Origin: UBA8752 sp964223495
GTDB lineage: Bacteria > Bacteroidota > Bacteroidia > Flavobacteriales_D > Sanyastnellaceae
Direction: 5' to 3'
Assembly (NCBI GenBank): GCA_964223495.1
Contig: CAXQGL010000056.1
Coordinates: forward strand, 1-64,000
DNA length: 64,000 bases
This document shows, piece by piece, positions 16,797 through 26,364 of this stretch; the first letter of the stretch is position 1, and each line of letters opens with the position of its first letter. A program made the translations under genes and the position numbers. The notes beneath the pieces are model-generated. The model saw only the letters and a list, made by a program, of their open reading frames with translations. It was not told where the DNA came from and made no database searches.

Positions 16797-17876
16797 ATGC
16801 ACAACCCTTCACAACATACCCACCTCGACCCGACCTTCTCCCGGCTCCGTGATTGGATCGATGACCGCCGGCCCACCTCCATCGCCGTTGTCATGGATTT
16901 CGAGACCGAACGGCATTGCTTGCCGATCCTCGCGCCGCATCTGCCGCCAGGATCTCAGTTCCTCCGTCTTTCCGGCCATGGTGAGGACATGAAGAGCCTC
17001 GAGCATGTGCATGCTTTGTGGGACAGCCTGGAGGGCATGGGCATGGACAGGCGTGGCCTCATCGTGGCCCTTGGAGGGGGAACCGTGACGGATTTGACGG
17101 CATTCGCGGCCAGTACCTATTTCAGGGGAACCGCCTTGTGGATGGTCCCTACCACCGTACTCGCCATGGTGGACGCGGCCATTGGCGGCAAGACCGGCAT
17201 CAACTTCCGAGGCCTCAAGAACAGAATCGGCACCTTCTATTCCCCGGAGGGCATCAGCATCCATACCGAAATGCTGCATACCCTTTCACCGCGCGACTGG
17301 CGCAATGGATGGACCGAACACATCAAGCATTTGCTGCTCAGGGATTCGGCCCTGCCAGAGGTGGGAAACGATTCCCGTCTTCATAGGCTGCTCACCAATA
17401 CCGCTCCGCGTGAGGAAGTTGCATCCGCCATCCTCGAATCCGTTCAGATCAAGAGTGATGTGGTTACTGAGGATCCAACGGAATCCACGGGTCGCCGACG
17501 CGTGCTCAATCTGGGACACACCGTCGGCCATGCCATTGACAGCTGGTCGATGGAGCACGACAAGGGGATCAAGCACGGCGAAGCGGTGGCCTTTGGACTC
17601 AGGGTCTGTCTCGCCATGAGCAAGGGAAATCCATCCTGCCCTTCTGCAGAAGCAATGCATGATGCTGCCTTATCCTCATTCCTGGACGACCACCTCGGTC
17701 TGGACTGCGCACCGCCTTCCGCTGAAGTGTTGTGGGCGTTGATGGCCACGGACAAGAAGAATGCGGGCGGTGAGGTCCAAGTCATCCTGCTCGATGGCCC
17801 GGGGCGACCAGTGGAAGATGTGGCCCTCACTTTCAAGGAATTCGCAGACGCCTACGAGGAGGTCACAACACTTTGA
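16797..17876 (+). CDS. aroB: 3-dehydroquinate synthase
   Basis: About 359 residues. The second enzyme of the shikimate pathway, converting DAHP to 3-dehydroquinate with NAD and a divalent metal. Motifs: GGGTVTDLTAFAASTYFRG (about 92-110), PTTVLAMVDAAIGGKTGIN (about 118-136), and the metal-ligand region LNLGHTVGHAID (about 238-249) with KHGEAVAFG. Frame-compatible sequence runs upstream into the tRNA, so the ATG at 16797, just after the terminator, is the only sensible start. Length is typical of the family. Confidence 0.93.
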   Translation: MHNPSQHTHLDPTFSRLRDWIDDRRPTSIAVVMDFETERHCLPILAPHLPPGSQFLRLSGHGEDMKSLEHVHALWDSLEGMGMDRRGLIVALGGGTVTDLTAFAASTYFRGTALWMVPTTVLAMVDAAIGGKTGINFRGLKNRIGTFYSPEGISIHTEMLHTLSPRDWRNGWTEHIKHLLLRDSALPEVGNDSRLHRLLTNTAPREEVASAILESVQIKSDVVTEDPTESTGRRRVLNLGHTVGHAIDSWSMEHDKGIKHGEAVAFGLRVCLAMSKGNPSCPSAEAMHDAALSSFLDDHLGLDCAPPSAEVLWALMATDKKNAGGEVQVILLDGPGRPVEDVALTFKEFADAYEEVTTL

Positions 17877-17925
17877 ACCTTGTATGCGTTGAGCACATCG
17901 TGTACGTCCGCCTTAATTTCGCGAC

Positions 17926-18969
17926 ATGGAGGTATCCATAGCTGAAGTAGCTGAACTGCTGAACGGAAGATGTGACGGTGGGCAACACGGAGTGCTTTCC
18001 GGATTTGCCGGCATTGAAGAAGCCAATGAAGGAGACCTGACCTTCCTTGCGAACCCTGCCTACGAGCTGCACATCTATTCCACCCGGGCCAGCGCGGTGC
18101 TGGTGTCGGAACAGTTCGAACCGAATGCACCCCTGCAGGCGGGAACCAGCCTCATTCGCGTGGAGGATCCTTACGCCGCCATGGCCAAACTGATGCAGCG
18201 TTTCGGAACGGATACCGAACGCACAACTTCCGAAGACAGACGTATCCATCCGAGTGCTGTGGTCGCCGACTCCGCCTCCATCGGTGAAGGGGTCAGTATC
18301 GGACCCTTGTGCCATGTGGGTGAAGGCAGCATGCTGGGCAAGGGGGTCGTGCTCAAAGCGGGCAGTGTGGTCGGTGAGCAATGCTCGGTGGGAGCGCACT
18401 CGATTCTCGGAATGCACAGTGTGCTGGGCGATGGTTGCATCCTCGGGGAAGGATGCATCCTGCAGATCGGCGCCATCATCGGTGCGGATGGATTCGGGTT
18501 TGCACCGACAGAATCCGGATATGAGAAGATTCCGCAGGTGGGCAACGTCACCATTGGAGATGGTGCTGAAATCGGAGCGGGAACCACGATAGACAGGGCG
18601 ACCATGGGCTCCACCATCATCGGAAAAGGCGTGAAGCTCGACAACCTCATCCAGGTGGCCCATAACGTGCGCATCGGCGACCATACAGTCATAGCAGCCC
18701 AGACCGGGATTGCAGGCTCAACGGAAATCGGGGCCCATTGCATGATCGGCGGGCAGGTGGGCATCAACGGCCACATCAAGATTGCGGACCATACCCGCAT
18801 CGCCGCCAAGAGCGGGATCACGGCCAGCATCACCACTCCGAATCAGGTCCTGCAGGGCAACCCTGCGCTGCCCATCCGAAAGCATCAGGAAATGCAACTC
18901 GCCTTGCGCAAACTCGCAAGGGAGTTCAACAGGAAATCCACTTCATCGCGGGTTGGTGCACCCCATTGA
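17926..18969 (+). CDS. lpxD: UDP-3-O-acylglucosamine N-acyltransferase
   Basis: A 347-residue lipid A enzyme that adds the N-linked acyl chain to UDP-3-O-acylglucosamine. The N-terminal LpxD domain (about 1-100) precedes hexapeptide left-handed beta-helix repeats (about 105-310) such as IGEGVSIG and IGDHTVIAA. The catalytic His region reads LIQVAHNVRIGDH. It is the first gene of lpxD-lpxC/fabZ-lpxA-ABC ATPase, with 28 bases to the next gene. Confidence 0.95.
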   Translation: MEVSIAEVAELLNGRCDGGQHGVLSGFAGIEEANEGDLTFLANPAYELHIYSTRASAVLVSEQFEPNAPLQAGTSLIRVEDPYAAMAKLMQRFGTDTERTTSEDRRIHPSAVVADSASIGEGVSIGPLCHVGEGSMLGKGVVLKAGSVVGEQCSVGAHSILGMHSVLGDGCILGEGCILQIGAIIGADGFGFAPTESGYEKIPQVGNVTIGDGAEIGAGTTIDRATMGSTIIGKGVKLDNLIQVAHNVRIGDHTVIAAQTGIAGSTEIGAHCMIGGQVGINGHIKIADHTRIAAKSGITASITTPNQVLQGNPALPIRKHQEMQLALRKLAREFNRKSTSSRVGAPH

Positions 18970-18997
18970 ACCCACCTTTCATCCCAAGAGGCATTCC

Positions 18998-20437
18998 ATG
19001 AAAGAGGAAAAGATCCCCACCGAGGTCACCATGCAGCGGACATTGGCCGCTTCCTTCACATGTGAGGGCATCGGCCTGCACACCGGGCAGCCATCCACCA
19101 TCACGGTCAAACCGGCTGAAGCGGACCATGGATATGTGTTCCAACGCGTCGATCTTGAGGGACAACCACTGGTACCGGCCGACTGCGATCTCGTGGTCGA
19201 GACCCGGCGTGGCACCACCCTGGAGAAGGGCGGCGCCCGGGTCCACACGACGGAGCATCTGCTGGCTGCCCTCTATGGTTGCGGCATCGACAATGCCCTC
19301 ATCGAGATGAATGGCCCCGAAGTGCCCATCATGGATGGGAGCAGCTGGCCGTTCGTGGCCCACATCGAAGAGGTGGGGGCCGTTGAATTGGAAGCCGAGC
19401 GGCACGTGCTCAGATTGACCGAATCCACCACCTATCACGATGGCCACGGGGTCGAGATGCTGGCCGTTCCTCCCATCAATACGGACTTCCGGGTCACGGT
19501 GATGGTGGATTACCACAGCCCGATCCTCGGAACCCAGCATGCGAGCATGTACCACCGGGGCCAATTCGTGCCGGAAATCAGCCGATGCAGGACATTTGTG
19601 TTCCTCAAGGAAGTCAAGTCCCTGCTCCAACAGGGGCTCATCAAAGGAGGCGACCTGGACAACGCCATCGTCCTTGCCGAGCGCGAGTACAGCCAGGCGG
19701 AATTGGATGAAATCGCAGGAATGTGCGGCCAGGAGAACCTCAAGGTCGAACCTGGAAAGATCGGCGTGCTCAACAACACGACCCTCCAATTCGAGAATGA
19801 GCCTGCCCGGCACAAACTTCTGGACATCGTCGGGGACCTCGCCCTCACAGGCTTCTTCATCGAGGGGCATGTACTTGCCGCCCGTCCCGGTCATGCCGGC
19901 AATGTTGAATTCGCCAAACTGCTCAAGCGCAAGCGTCAGGCTGAATTGGGGATTCCCCGATACGATCCCAGACAGGAAGCGCTCATGGACATCCATGACA
20001 TCGAACAGCTGCTGCCACACCGGTACCCATTCCTTCTGGTCGACAAGATCATCGACCGCACCGAGGACAGCATCATCGGTCTGAAGAACGTCACCATGAA
20101 CGAGCCCTTCTTCCAAGGGCACGTCCCCGGGAACCCCGTGATGCCCGGTGTATTGCAGATTGAGGCCATGGCGCAGGTGGGGGGCATCTTCGCGCTGAGT
20201 GGCGTCGAGGATCCCGAGAATTGGTCCACCTACTTCATGAAGATAGACAATGTGCGCTTCAAGCAGAAGGTCATACCGGGAGACACCATCCTTTTCCAAT
20301 TGAAACTGGCGAGTCCCATCCGCAGGGGCCTGGTCCACATGACCGGCAAGGCTTATGTGGGAGACAAACTCGTCTCCGAAGCCGAAATGCTGGCTCAAAT
20401 CATCCGTGACCGCGTCACCTCTCCCTCCTCCGCATGA
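18998..20437 (+). CDS. lpxC-fabZ: Fused UDP-3-O-acyl-GlcNAc deacetylase / 3-hydroxyacyl-ACP dehydratase
   Basis: A 479-residue bifunctional protein typical of Bacteroidota. Residues about 10-310 are LpxC, the committed step of lipid A synthesis, with zinc ligands in HTTEHLLAALYG and in RHKLLDIVGDL. Residues about 330-479 are FabZ, starting at MDIHDIEQLLPHRYPFLL, with catalytic His and Glu in QGHVPGNPVMPGVLQIEAM. The start at 18998 fits the gap after lpxD; an ATG at 19031 is possible. Its stop overlaps the lpxA start (ATGA). Confidence 0.95.
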   Translation: MKEEKIPTEVTMQRTLAASFTCEGIGLHTGQPSTITVKPAEADHGYVFQRVDLEGQPLVPADCDLVVETRRGTTLEKGGARVHTTEHLLAALYGCGIDNALIEMNGPEVPIMDGSSWPFVAHIEEVGAVELEAERHVLRLTESTTYHDGHGVEMLAVPPINTDFRVTVMVDYHSPILGTQHASMYHRGQFVPEISRCRTFVFLKEVKSLLQQGLIKGGDLDNAIVLAEREYSQAELDEIAGMCGQENLKVEPGKIGVLNNTTLQFENEPARHKLLDIVGDLALTGFFIEGHVLAARPGHAGNVEFAKLLKRKRQAELGIPRYDPRQEALMDIHDIEQLLPHRYPFLLVDKIIDRTEDSIIGLKNVTMNEPFFQGHVPGNPVMPGVLQIEAMAQVGGIFALSGVEDPENWSTYFMKIDNVRFKQKVIPGDTILFQLKLASPIRRGLVHMTGKAYVGDKLVSEAEMLAQIIRDRVTSPSSA

Positions 20438-21234
20438 ATTCGACCATTATAGAAAGCGGGATATCACCACTCGCTTCGGTGCATCCGCAAGCCATTCTCG
20501 GTGAAGGTGTGACCGTGGAGGCTTTTGCCACGATCGAGGCAGACGTGCAGATCGGACCGGGCACTTGGATCGGGCCCAACGCCACGGTCATGGGAGGCTC
20601 CCGGATCGGATCACATTGCCGGATCTTTCCTGGAGCCGTAGTCGGCGGCATGCCGCAGGACTTGAAGTACGACGGCGAAAAAACCACTGCCGTCATTGGT
20701 GACCACACCACCATCCGCGAATGTTGCACCATCAACAGGGGAACGACGGACCGGATGACGACCCGGGTCGGCTCGCATTGCCTGCTGATGGCCTACACGC
20801 ACATTGCGCACGATGCCATGGTGGGCGACCATTGTGTCCTGGCGAACAACGCCAACATCGCCGGGCATGTCACGGTGGAAGACTGGGTCATCATCGAGGG
20901 TGTGGTCGCCGTGCAGCAGTTCGTGCGCATCGGCCAACATGCCTTCGTGGCGGGAGGATCGCTGGTGCGAAAGAACATCCCTCCTTTCGTCAAGGTCGCG
21001 CGCGAACCCCTCAGCTACATCGGGGTCAATGCCATTGGACTGCGGCGCAGGGGATTCCCGGATGAATTCGTGCGCGCGGTCGAGGACATCTACCGCACCC
21101 TGTACATCACAGGGGGCAACATGTCGCAGGCCATCAAGGTGGCAGAGCTTGAACTGCCCATGAGTGACGCCAAGGAGATCATCCTCGATTTCATCCGCGC
21201 TTCCGACAAGGGCATCGTTCGGGGCCCATTCTGA
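20434..21234 (+). CDS. lpxA: Acyl-ACP--UDP-N-acetylglucosamine O-acyltransferase
   Basis: A 266-residue trimeric left-handed beta-helix enzyme for the first step of lipid A synthesis. Hexapeptide repeats run from about residue 15 to 190. The catalytic His lies in MAYTHIAHDAMVGDHC (around 115-130), and the family motif RGTTDRMTTRVG precedes it. The C-terminal helical domain (about 195-266) has the usual FVRAVEDIYRTLY. It overlaps lpxC-fabZ by 4 bases and the ABC ATPase gene by 1 base (TGATG). Confidence 0.96.
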   Translation: MNSTIIESGISPLASVHPQAILGEGVTVEAFATIEADVQIGPGTWIGPNATVMGGSRIGSHCRIFPGAVVGGMPQDLKYDGEKTTAVIGDHTTIRECCTINRGTTDRMTTRVGSHCLLMAYTHIAHDAMVGDHCVLANNANIAGHVTVEDWVIIEGVVAVQQFVRIGQHAFVAGGSLVRKNIPPFVKVAREPLSYIGVNAIGLRRRGFPDEFVRAVEDIYRTLYITGGNMSQAIKVAELELPMSDAKEIILDFIRASDKGIVRGPF

Positions 21235-21866
21235 TGACACAGGGGCCGCTCGGGATCAAGGCGGATGGCGTGGGAAAACGTCACGGGCGCCAATGGATCC
21301 TCAGGAACATCGACCTCGAATTGAACCCGGGCAGCGTCTTTGCCATACTGGGCTCGAACGGCAGCGGCAAATCAAGTCTGCTGAGGATCATGTGCGGATT
21401 CGACCGCGCCAGCGAAGGCCAGGTCACCTGCCAACGGGACGGTTCCACAATCCCACCAATGGACCTGCCCATGGCGATTGCCTATGGTGCGCCGGACCAG
21501 GACCTCATTCCCCAACTCGATGTCGCGGAACACATCGCATTGCATCATCGGCTGAGGCGGCCCATGCCCTCCTTGGATGCCGCAGCGACCTTGGCACTGG
21601 CACGGCTGGAAGACAAAGGCACCACGCGGGTCGGGGACCTCAGTTCCGGCATGCGGCAGCGCCTGGCGTTGGCACTGGCTTTCTCCACGGACTGCAGCGC
21701 CTTGTTCCTCGATGAGCCGACCTCCCACCTCGATGAGGCCGGAATTGCATGGTATGGCGAGCTGGTCCGCACCCACCGTGCAGGGCGGACCCTGGTCGTG
21801 GCATCCAACCACAATCCGGCCGAATATCCGGACATCCAAGGGACGCTCGAGCTCCGGATGAGCTAA
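21234..21866 (+). CDS. ABC transporter ATP-binding protein, last gene of the lpx operon
   Basis: A 210-residue ATPase subunit. Walker A GSNGSGKSS (about 42-50), signature LSSGMRQRL (about 138-146), Walker B ALFLDEPTSHLD (about 159-170) and a His in the switch position (ASNHN). There is no membrane domain in the protein and none encoded nearby. The start overlaps the lpxA stop by 1 base, so translation is coupled. A link to LPS precursor or lipid export is plausible from position only. Confidence 0.9.
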   Translation: MTQGPLGIKADGVGKRHGRQWILRNIDLELNPGSVFAILGSNGSGKSSLLRIMCGFDRASEGQVTCQRDGSTIPPMDLPMAIAYGAPDQDLIPQLDVAEHIALHHRLRRPMPSLDAAATLALARLEDKGTTRVGDLSSGMRQRLALALAFSTDCSALFLDEPTSHLDEAGIAWYGELVRTHRAGRTLVVASNHNPAEYPDIQGTLELRMS

Positions 21867-21994
21867 TTTTTTTCTATTTCAAACTGCTGTTTATCAGTTG
21901 TTTGATTGCGTTTTTTCGTCAAATCATGTCCGAATCGAAACCGGATTTGAAGAGTGGACGTATAGGGCCACGAATCCACACAAACCTCTTCAAC

Positions 21995-23299
21995 ATGATT
22001 CGCTCCATTTTCCTCTCGTTGGCCCTTCTCGGCCTTCTTTCACAACCTGCCGTAGCTGCCGCGCCCCAGTCGGACGTGTGCAAGGTCGAGCAGGACAACA
22101 TCAACACCGCCCTGTATGTAGAGGGCATGTTGACCCAAAGCTTCCGCACCTGTTCCAAGGGCAGCATCTCCTACATCGAGGTGATCGCCGCCGTGGAATT
22201 TGACGGAGGTACTGTCGATGTCGCCATCATGGATGACACGTTCACCCCGAAGGCACTCCAGACCTTCACCGCCGCCAACTACAATGGCACGAGCCTGGTG
22301 CTGGAGAACCTCGCCATCCCCACCCTCAACCTGGATGAGTTCACGCTCGTGGTCCGCACCATGAACGGCGCCTCCTGCGTGATCCCGGGTACGGATGACG
22401 CCAGCCTCTTTGTCGGTGAGGTGCGCCTCCATGGCGATGCGGTCGGCAAGAACGTCAAGTTCTCCGCCGGCATCCGCAGTGCAGAACCCACGCTGAATGG
22501 CGCCAATGACGGACGGAAGGCCGATTACAACAACGACCTCCCCAGCAATGCGGTGGCCCGCACGGCTTCCGGTCTCGATCTGGCCGTTCCCGGTCAGTGC
22601 GTGACCGCACAGCGCGAGTCCAACGGTGTACTCACCGTCAACAGTGGCACGTTCCTGCAGACCTTCCGTGCCTGCGAACGCGGCCAGTTCATCGAAGCAA
22701 AGATTGCCACGCCTTTCGTGGAGCCCGGCTTCGAATTCGAGTACGCCTTGATGTTCATGAACGGCGACATCCTGTCCACCGGCACCTTCACCCACGAGAA
22801 TGTCACGGACGGCGAGCTCAAGCTCACTTTCGACAAGGGCAGCGTCCGCAAGGACCAGACTGTGGCCCTCAAGGTGACCTGCCCCGAAGGCGCCCGCATC
22901 GCATTGCTCGCCAATGGTGTAGCCGATGCCAGCTTCGGCCGCCTCTACATCGATGGACAGTCCCTCCCGTACAACGTGGCCATGGCTGCCGGTCTCCGGA
23001 CCGCATTGGCTTCAGACATCACGGCGACGGATGACGGACGCATCGGACTTGATCTCAGTGCCTTCCCCAATCCGTTCGGCAACGCCCTCAACATCCAGGT
23101 GCGTGGTACCGTCCAGGAAGGTGCCCTGCTTCAGGTCCTCGACCATCAAGGCATGCCGGTGAAGGCTGTGGCCCTCTCCGCCGGTCCCGTCGACCGTCCC
23201 ATCCGGTTGGATGACCTCGGTGACCTCCGTCCCGGCATCTACAGCCTCCGCCTCCTGAGCGGTCGCCAGACGGTTTCCATCCGCATCCTCAAGGGCTGA
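21995..23299 (+). CDS. Secreted protein with T9SS type A sorting domain
   Basis: About 434 residues. Signal peptide at 1-22 (MIRSIFLSLALLGLLSQPAVAA). The body holds two similar halves, each starting with Cys and Gln-Ser-Phe-Arg/Gln-Thr-Phe-Arg strands (LTQSFRTCSKGSISYIEV and LQTFRACERGQFIEAKI), suggesting a duplicated beta-sandwich domain. The C-terminus (about 355-434) reads LSAFPNPFGNALNIQV, then GIYSLRLLSGRQTVSIRILK, a typical T9SS sorting domain. I chose the ATG at 21995 because it gives a perfect signal peptide. Function unknown. Confidence 0.88.
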   Translation: MIRSIFLSLALLGLLSQPAVAAAPQSDVCKVEQDNINTALYVEGMLTQSFRTCSKGSISYIEVIAAVEFDGGTVDVAIMDDTFTPKALQTFTAANYNGTSLVLENLAIPTLNLDEFTLVVRTMNGASCVIPGTDDASLFVGEVRLHGDAVGKNVKFSAGIRSAEPTLNGANDGRKADYNNDLPSNAVARTASGLDLAVPGQCVTAQRESNGVLTVNSGTFLQTFRACERGQFIEAKIATPFVEPGFEFEYALMFMNGDILSTGTFTHENVTDGELKLTFDKGSVRKDQTVALKVTCPEGARIALLANGVADASFGRLYIDGQSLPYNVAMAAGLRTALASDITATDDGRIGLDLSAFPNPFGNALNIQVRGTVQEGALLQVLDHQGMPVKAVALSAGPVDRPIRLDDLGDLRPGIYSLRLLSGRQTVSIRILKG

Positions 23300-23321
23300 A
23301 AAGTCCAATGAACTCCCACGT

Positions 23322-23354
23322 GAAAGGGCTGTCTTCTCCGGAAGATGGCCTTTT
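23322..23354 (+). terminator. Terminator after the T9SS cargo gene
   Basis: A stem of AAAGGGCTGTCTTC with GAAGATGGCC plus T-run, loop TCCG, including two G-T pairs, ending in TTTTT. It lies between two convergent genes and may act both ways. Confidence 0.7.
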
Positions 23355-23359
23355 TGCAT

Positions 23360-24778
23360 TCACACCCTGTGGGCGGGACGCAACAGGTCAAACACCGTCT
23401 TGACCGGGGCAAAGGTCCTCGATGGCACTTCCACGAAGAGGGTATTCCAACGGCCCATCGCCCCATTCCACAGCCCCGGGTGCTCCAGTCCGATCAGGGG
23501 CCTCCCTCCATGGGACTTGGACACGAGGAAATCCCGACGGCCATCCACAAAATTGCTGAGGTCATAGGGTCGGCCGTCCGAATCATGCACTGCACATACG
23601 AGGTCCACCGGGTTGAAGTGGGTCGCTCCGGAAATGCAGTTCCCGATCCTCGGATCAGCGAGGTCCATCTCCGCGGACTCCACAATCTGGGCCCGCAGCA
23701 CGCCCTCATCATCCCTCAACCAGAACGGGCCTCCACCAGGCTCTCCCTCATTCCGGACCATGCCGGCCACGAGCAAGGGTCGATCCAATGCCTTGGCCAG
23801 TGTGGCGTGTCCTTCCGGGAATGCCTCCGCAGCGCGAAAGCCCTTGCGCAGCCACTCCGCCGCAGGCTCTGGATTTCCGGAATGCAGGGCCCTCAGCGCC
23901 TCCTTGCGGGCATCGTCCAGCTCCGCAGCCAGTCCTAGCAAGGCCCTTCTCCAGGGCAGGACCTCATCGTGTGCGGTCATGGGCCTGACGTTGTCGATGT
24001 TCTTCACGCTGATCAGGGCTCCGGGGTGATCGCATGCCAGATCCGACAAGTTCCGCAGCAGCGCGCCATGTCCTCCCGGCCGGAAAAGGGGAGCGCCATC
24101 TTCCATCAGGAACGGCCGTCCATCAGCATCGACCGCCATGGTGTCGGTGGAGGGATGTTGCACGGAATCCGTCACCGCCACACCGATGGTGCCGGCCCAC
24201 CTGCCAAGCTTCTCCGCCCAACCTTCCCTTCCTTGCTCAGGCAAGGTGAAGTGCACAATGGGGGCAAGCGCGTCGGGCAACGTGGCCTTCCATTCGCGCA
24301 TGTGTTCCTCAAAGGCCGTGCGCGGCCCGTCGGGATACAGGTGAAACTCCAACCCCCCTTTCGGCATGGCCGGCATGGCGAGGCGTTCCATCACGGCTTC
24401 AAGTCGCTCCTGCGCAGAACAGGTCGGGCCGGTGGCCTCGGCAGCGGCATGGAAAGGAAATTCCGCCCAGCGCGCATCGAGTTGCTCAACCGCCGCGGCG
24501 TTCTTCATCGCCAAGGCCTTGAACATTCGGCTGGCCGCCCCGCTCGCCGGTACCAGCCTCACGGCCTGGTCCTCCCGGAGTGCCGCGCCTTTCCGTGACA
24601 GCCGCTCCAATTCGGCTGGGCTCAATGTCTGGATGCCGTGCCCTCGCTGGCATGGCGCATCGGGCGCACAATGTGAGGGTCCTTGCTGGAGGCGGGCCCA
24701 CTGCCGCTCCAATTCCACCGGATCGATTCCGTGATCCTCTGCGGATTGCTTGAAGTCAGGTGAAAGGGCGGGGGTCAC
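23360..24778 (-). CDS. DUF4301 family protein
   Basis: 472 residues. The phrase RLVPASGAASRMFKAL (about 73-88) is the hallmark of DUF4301, a Bacteroidota-rich family whose N-terminal part resembles nucleotidyltransferases that recognise a nucleotide in a GxG-like loop. Other conserved-looking pieces are VDADGRPFLMEDGAPLFRPGG, NIDNVRP and VEVPSRTFAPVKTVFDLLR. No signal peptide. Its biochemical role is not established as far as I know, and the neighbours give no help. Confidence 0.85.
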   Translation of the reverse strand: MTPALSPDFKQSAEDHGIDPVELERQWARLQQGPSHCAPDAPCQRGHGIQTLSPAELERLSRKGAALREDQAVRLVPASGAASRMFKALAMKNAAAVEQLDARWAEFPFHAAAEATGPTCSAQERLEAVMERLAMPAMPKGGLEFHLYPDGPRTAFEEHMREWKATLPDALAPIVHFTLPEQGREGWAEKLGRWAGTIGVAVTDSVQHPSTDTMAVDADGRPFLMEDGAPLFRPGGHGALLRNLSDLACDHPGALISVKNIDNVRPMTAHDEVLPWRRALLGLAAELDDARKEALRALHSGNPEPAAEWLRKGFRAAEAFPEGHATLAKALDRPLLVAGMVRNEGEPGGGPFWLRDDEGVLRAQIVESAEMDLADPRIGNCISGATHFNPVDLVCAVHDSDGRPYDLSNFVDGRRDFLVSKSHGGRPLIGLEHPGLWNGAMGRWNTLFVEVPSRTFAPVKTVFDLLRPAHRV

Positions 24779-24824
24779 GGCGCAAAAATACCGCTTCCAT
24801 GACCAATGACTTATTCAGGGTGCG

Positions 24825-25253
24825 TCAGGCCCGGTGCAGATTGCCGCGATTTCCGGACCAGGATGCAATGCGGGCCTGGCCCTCCTTGGAGAGGCCATGA
24901 CCGGTCTGGTTCCTTCTGTCCTTGCGGAGCACATGGAGTCCCGCATCGAGCAAGTGGCGCGCGGCCTGAAGGGCCATGGACAGGGCCACATCATCCTTGC
25001 CGGAACGCGAGAGCGTCTCCACGAGCAATACCTTTTCCAGCAAGGCGTGCATGCCGAGCATGCCGATGCTGCTCTTGGCCTTGTGCGCGAGGGGGTGCAG
25101 CTCGCGCCAACGTTGTTCTCGGCCCAACTGTTCCATCGCTTCGAAGTACTTCGGCACCTCTTCCTCGAATACGTCGAGGATCCGCAGGACCATGGCGTCG
25201 TTGCCCTGGAAGACCTGCTGGAGGTACTCGAGTGTATAGTGATGCGTGAACAT
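24825..25253 (-). CDS. Histidine phosphotransfer (Hpt) domain protein
   Basis: About 142 residues. The helical sequence MFTHHYTLEYLQQVFQGNDA followed by HPLAHKAKSSIGMLG (phospho-acceptor His near residue 55) matches Hpt domains that relay phosphate between receiver domains in phosphorelays. No histidine kinase or response regulator is encoded next to it. A much longer open frame continues upstream through galE antisense, but composition and the Hpt start motif support the ATG at 25253. The last 30 residues are low-complexity and basic. Confidence 0.8.
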   Translation of the reverse strand: MFTHHYTLEYLQQVFQGNDAMVLRILDVFEEEVPKYFEAMEQLGREQRWRELHPLAHKAKSSIGMLGMHALLEKVLLVETLSRSGKDDVALSMALQAARHLLDAGLHVLRKDRRNQTGHGLSKEGQARIASWSGNRGNLHRA

Positions 25254-25331
25254 GGTTGAACCATGGGCCCTGTTGGACCCCGTTCCCGCGTGTACGGAGA
25301 GGAGGGGTAAAAGGTTTCCGATATTCGCGTC

Positions 25332-26360
25332 ATGACCGACACCTCCTCTGCCCGCCGCATCATCGTCACCGGGGGCGCGGGCTTTATCGGATCGCACACG
25401 GTGGTGGCGCTGGTGGAGTCGGGATATACGCCGGTCATCGTGGATGACCTGCGCAACAGCAGGTCGGAAGTGCTCGATGGACTCGAACGCATTCTGGGTC
25501 ACCGGGTGGAATTCCATGGCATCGACTGCGGGGATGTGAACCGGATGGAAGCGGTATTCGACAAGCCCGTCCATGGTGTCATCCACTTTGCAGCCGACAA
25601 GGCCGTGGGTGAAAGTGTCGCCCAACCCGAGCAGTATTTCTCCAACAACATCGGTTCCACCGCACGGCTGGTGGACATGCTGCGCAAGAAAGAGGTGCGG
25701 CATATGGTGTTCAGCTCCTCCTGCACCGTGTACGGTGAGGCGGATGCACTCCCCGTGAACGAGTCGGCCCCCATTCAACCTGCCGCTTCCCCATACGGAT
25801 ACACGAAACAAGCCTGCGAGGCCCTGTTGCGCTACAGCCACGCGGCCGCAGAGGGCCAACTCGGTGTGGCCCTGTTGCGCTATTTCAACCCCATCGGTGC
25901 GCATCCCTCTGCGGAAATCGGTGAATTGCCCATCGGAACACCGGCCAACCTTGTGCCTTTCCTCACCCAGAGCGTGGCTGGAATCCGGCCGGAGCTGACC
26001 GTCTTCGGCTCGGACTACCCCACACCGGATGGCACTTGCATCCGCGATTACCTCCACGTATGCGACCTCGCTGAAGCGCATGTGGCTGCCCTGCGTTGGC
26101 TGGAAGGTGCAACCGGAAATCTGGATGTCTTCAACCTCGGTACCGGTCAAGGAAGCAGCGTGAAGGAGGTCATTTCCGCATTCGAGACGGCCACCGGCCT
26201 GAAGGTGCCCCACAGGTTCGGGGACCGCAGACCGGGTGATGTGACGGCCATCCATGCCGATGCCACCAAAGCCGCCAATGTTCTCGGCTGGAAGACCCGC
26301 CGGTCACTCGAGGAGTGCCTTGCCGATGCATGGCGTTGGCAGGAAAGGCTGAAGGGCTGA
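25332..26360 (+). CDS. galE: UDP-glucose 4-epimerase
   Basis: A 342-residue short-chain dehydrogenase that interconverts UDP-glucose and UDP-galactose, supplying sugars for surface glycans. NAD-binding GGAGFIGSHTV (about 14-24), catalytic SSSCTVYG (about 123-130) and YxxxK in YGYTKQACE (about 150-158). Length is typical. It is divergent from the Hpt gene across a 78-base gap. Confidence 0.95.
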   Translation: MTDTSSARRIIVTGGAGFIGSHTVVALVESGYTPVIVDDLRNSRSEVLDGLERILGHRVEFHGIDCGDVNRMEAVFDKPVHGVIHFAADKAVGESVAQPEQYFSNNIGSTARLVDMLRKKEVRHMVFSSSCTVYGEADALPVNESAPIQPAASPYGYTKQACEALLRYSHAAAEGQLGVALLRYFNPIGAHPSAEIGELPIGTPANLVPFLTQSVAGIRPELTVFGSDYPTPDGTCIRDYLHVCDLAEAHVAALRWLEGATGNLDVFNLGTGQGSSVKEVISAFETATGLKVPHRFGDRRPGDVTAIHADATKAANVLGWKTRRSLEECLADAWRWQERLKG

Positions 26361-26364
26361 TGCT

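Noticed and set aside
24825..26255. A 476-codon minus-strand open frame covering the Hpt gene and galE antisense
   Set aside because: Only the last 142 codons have a recognisable domain; the rest is antisense to galE.
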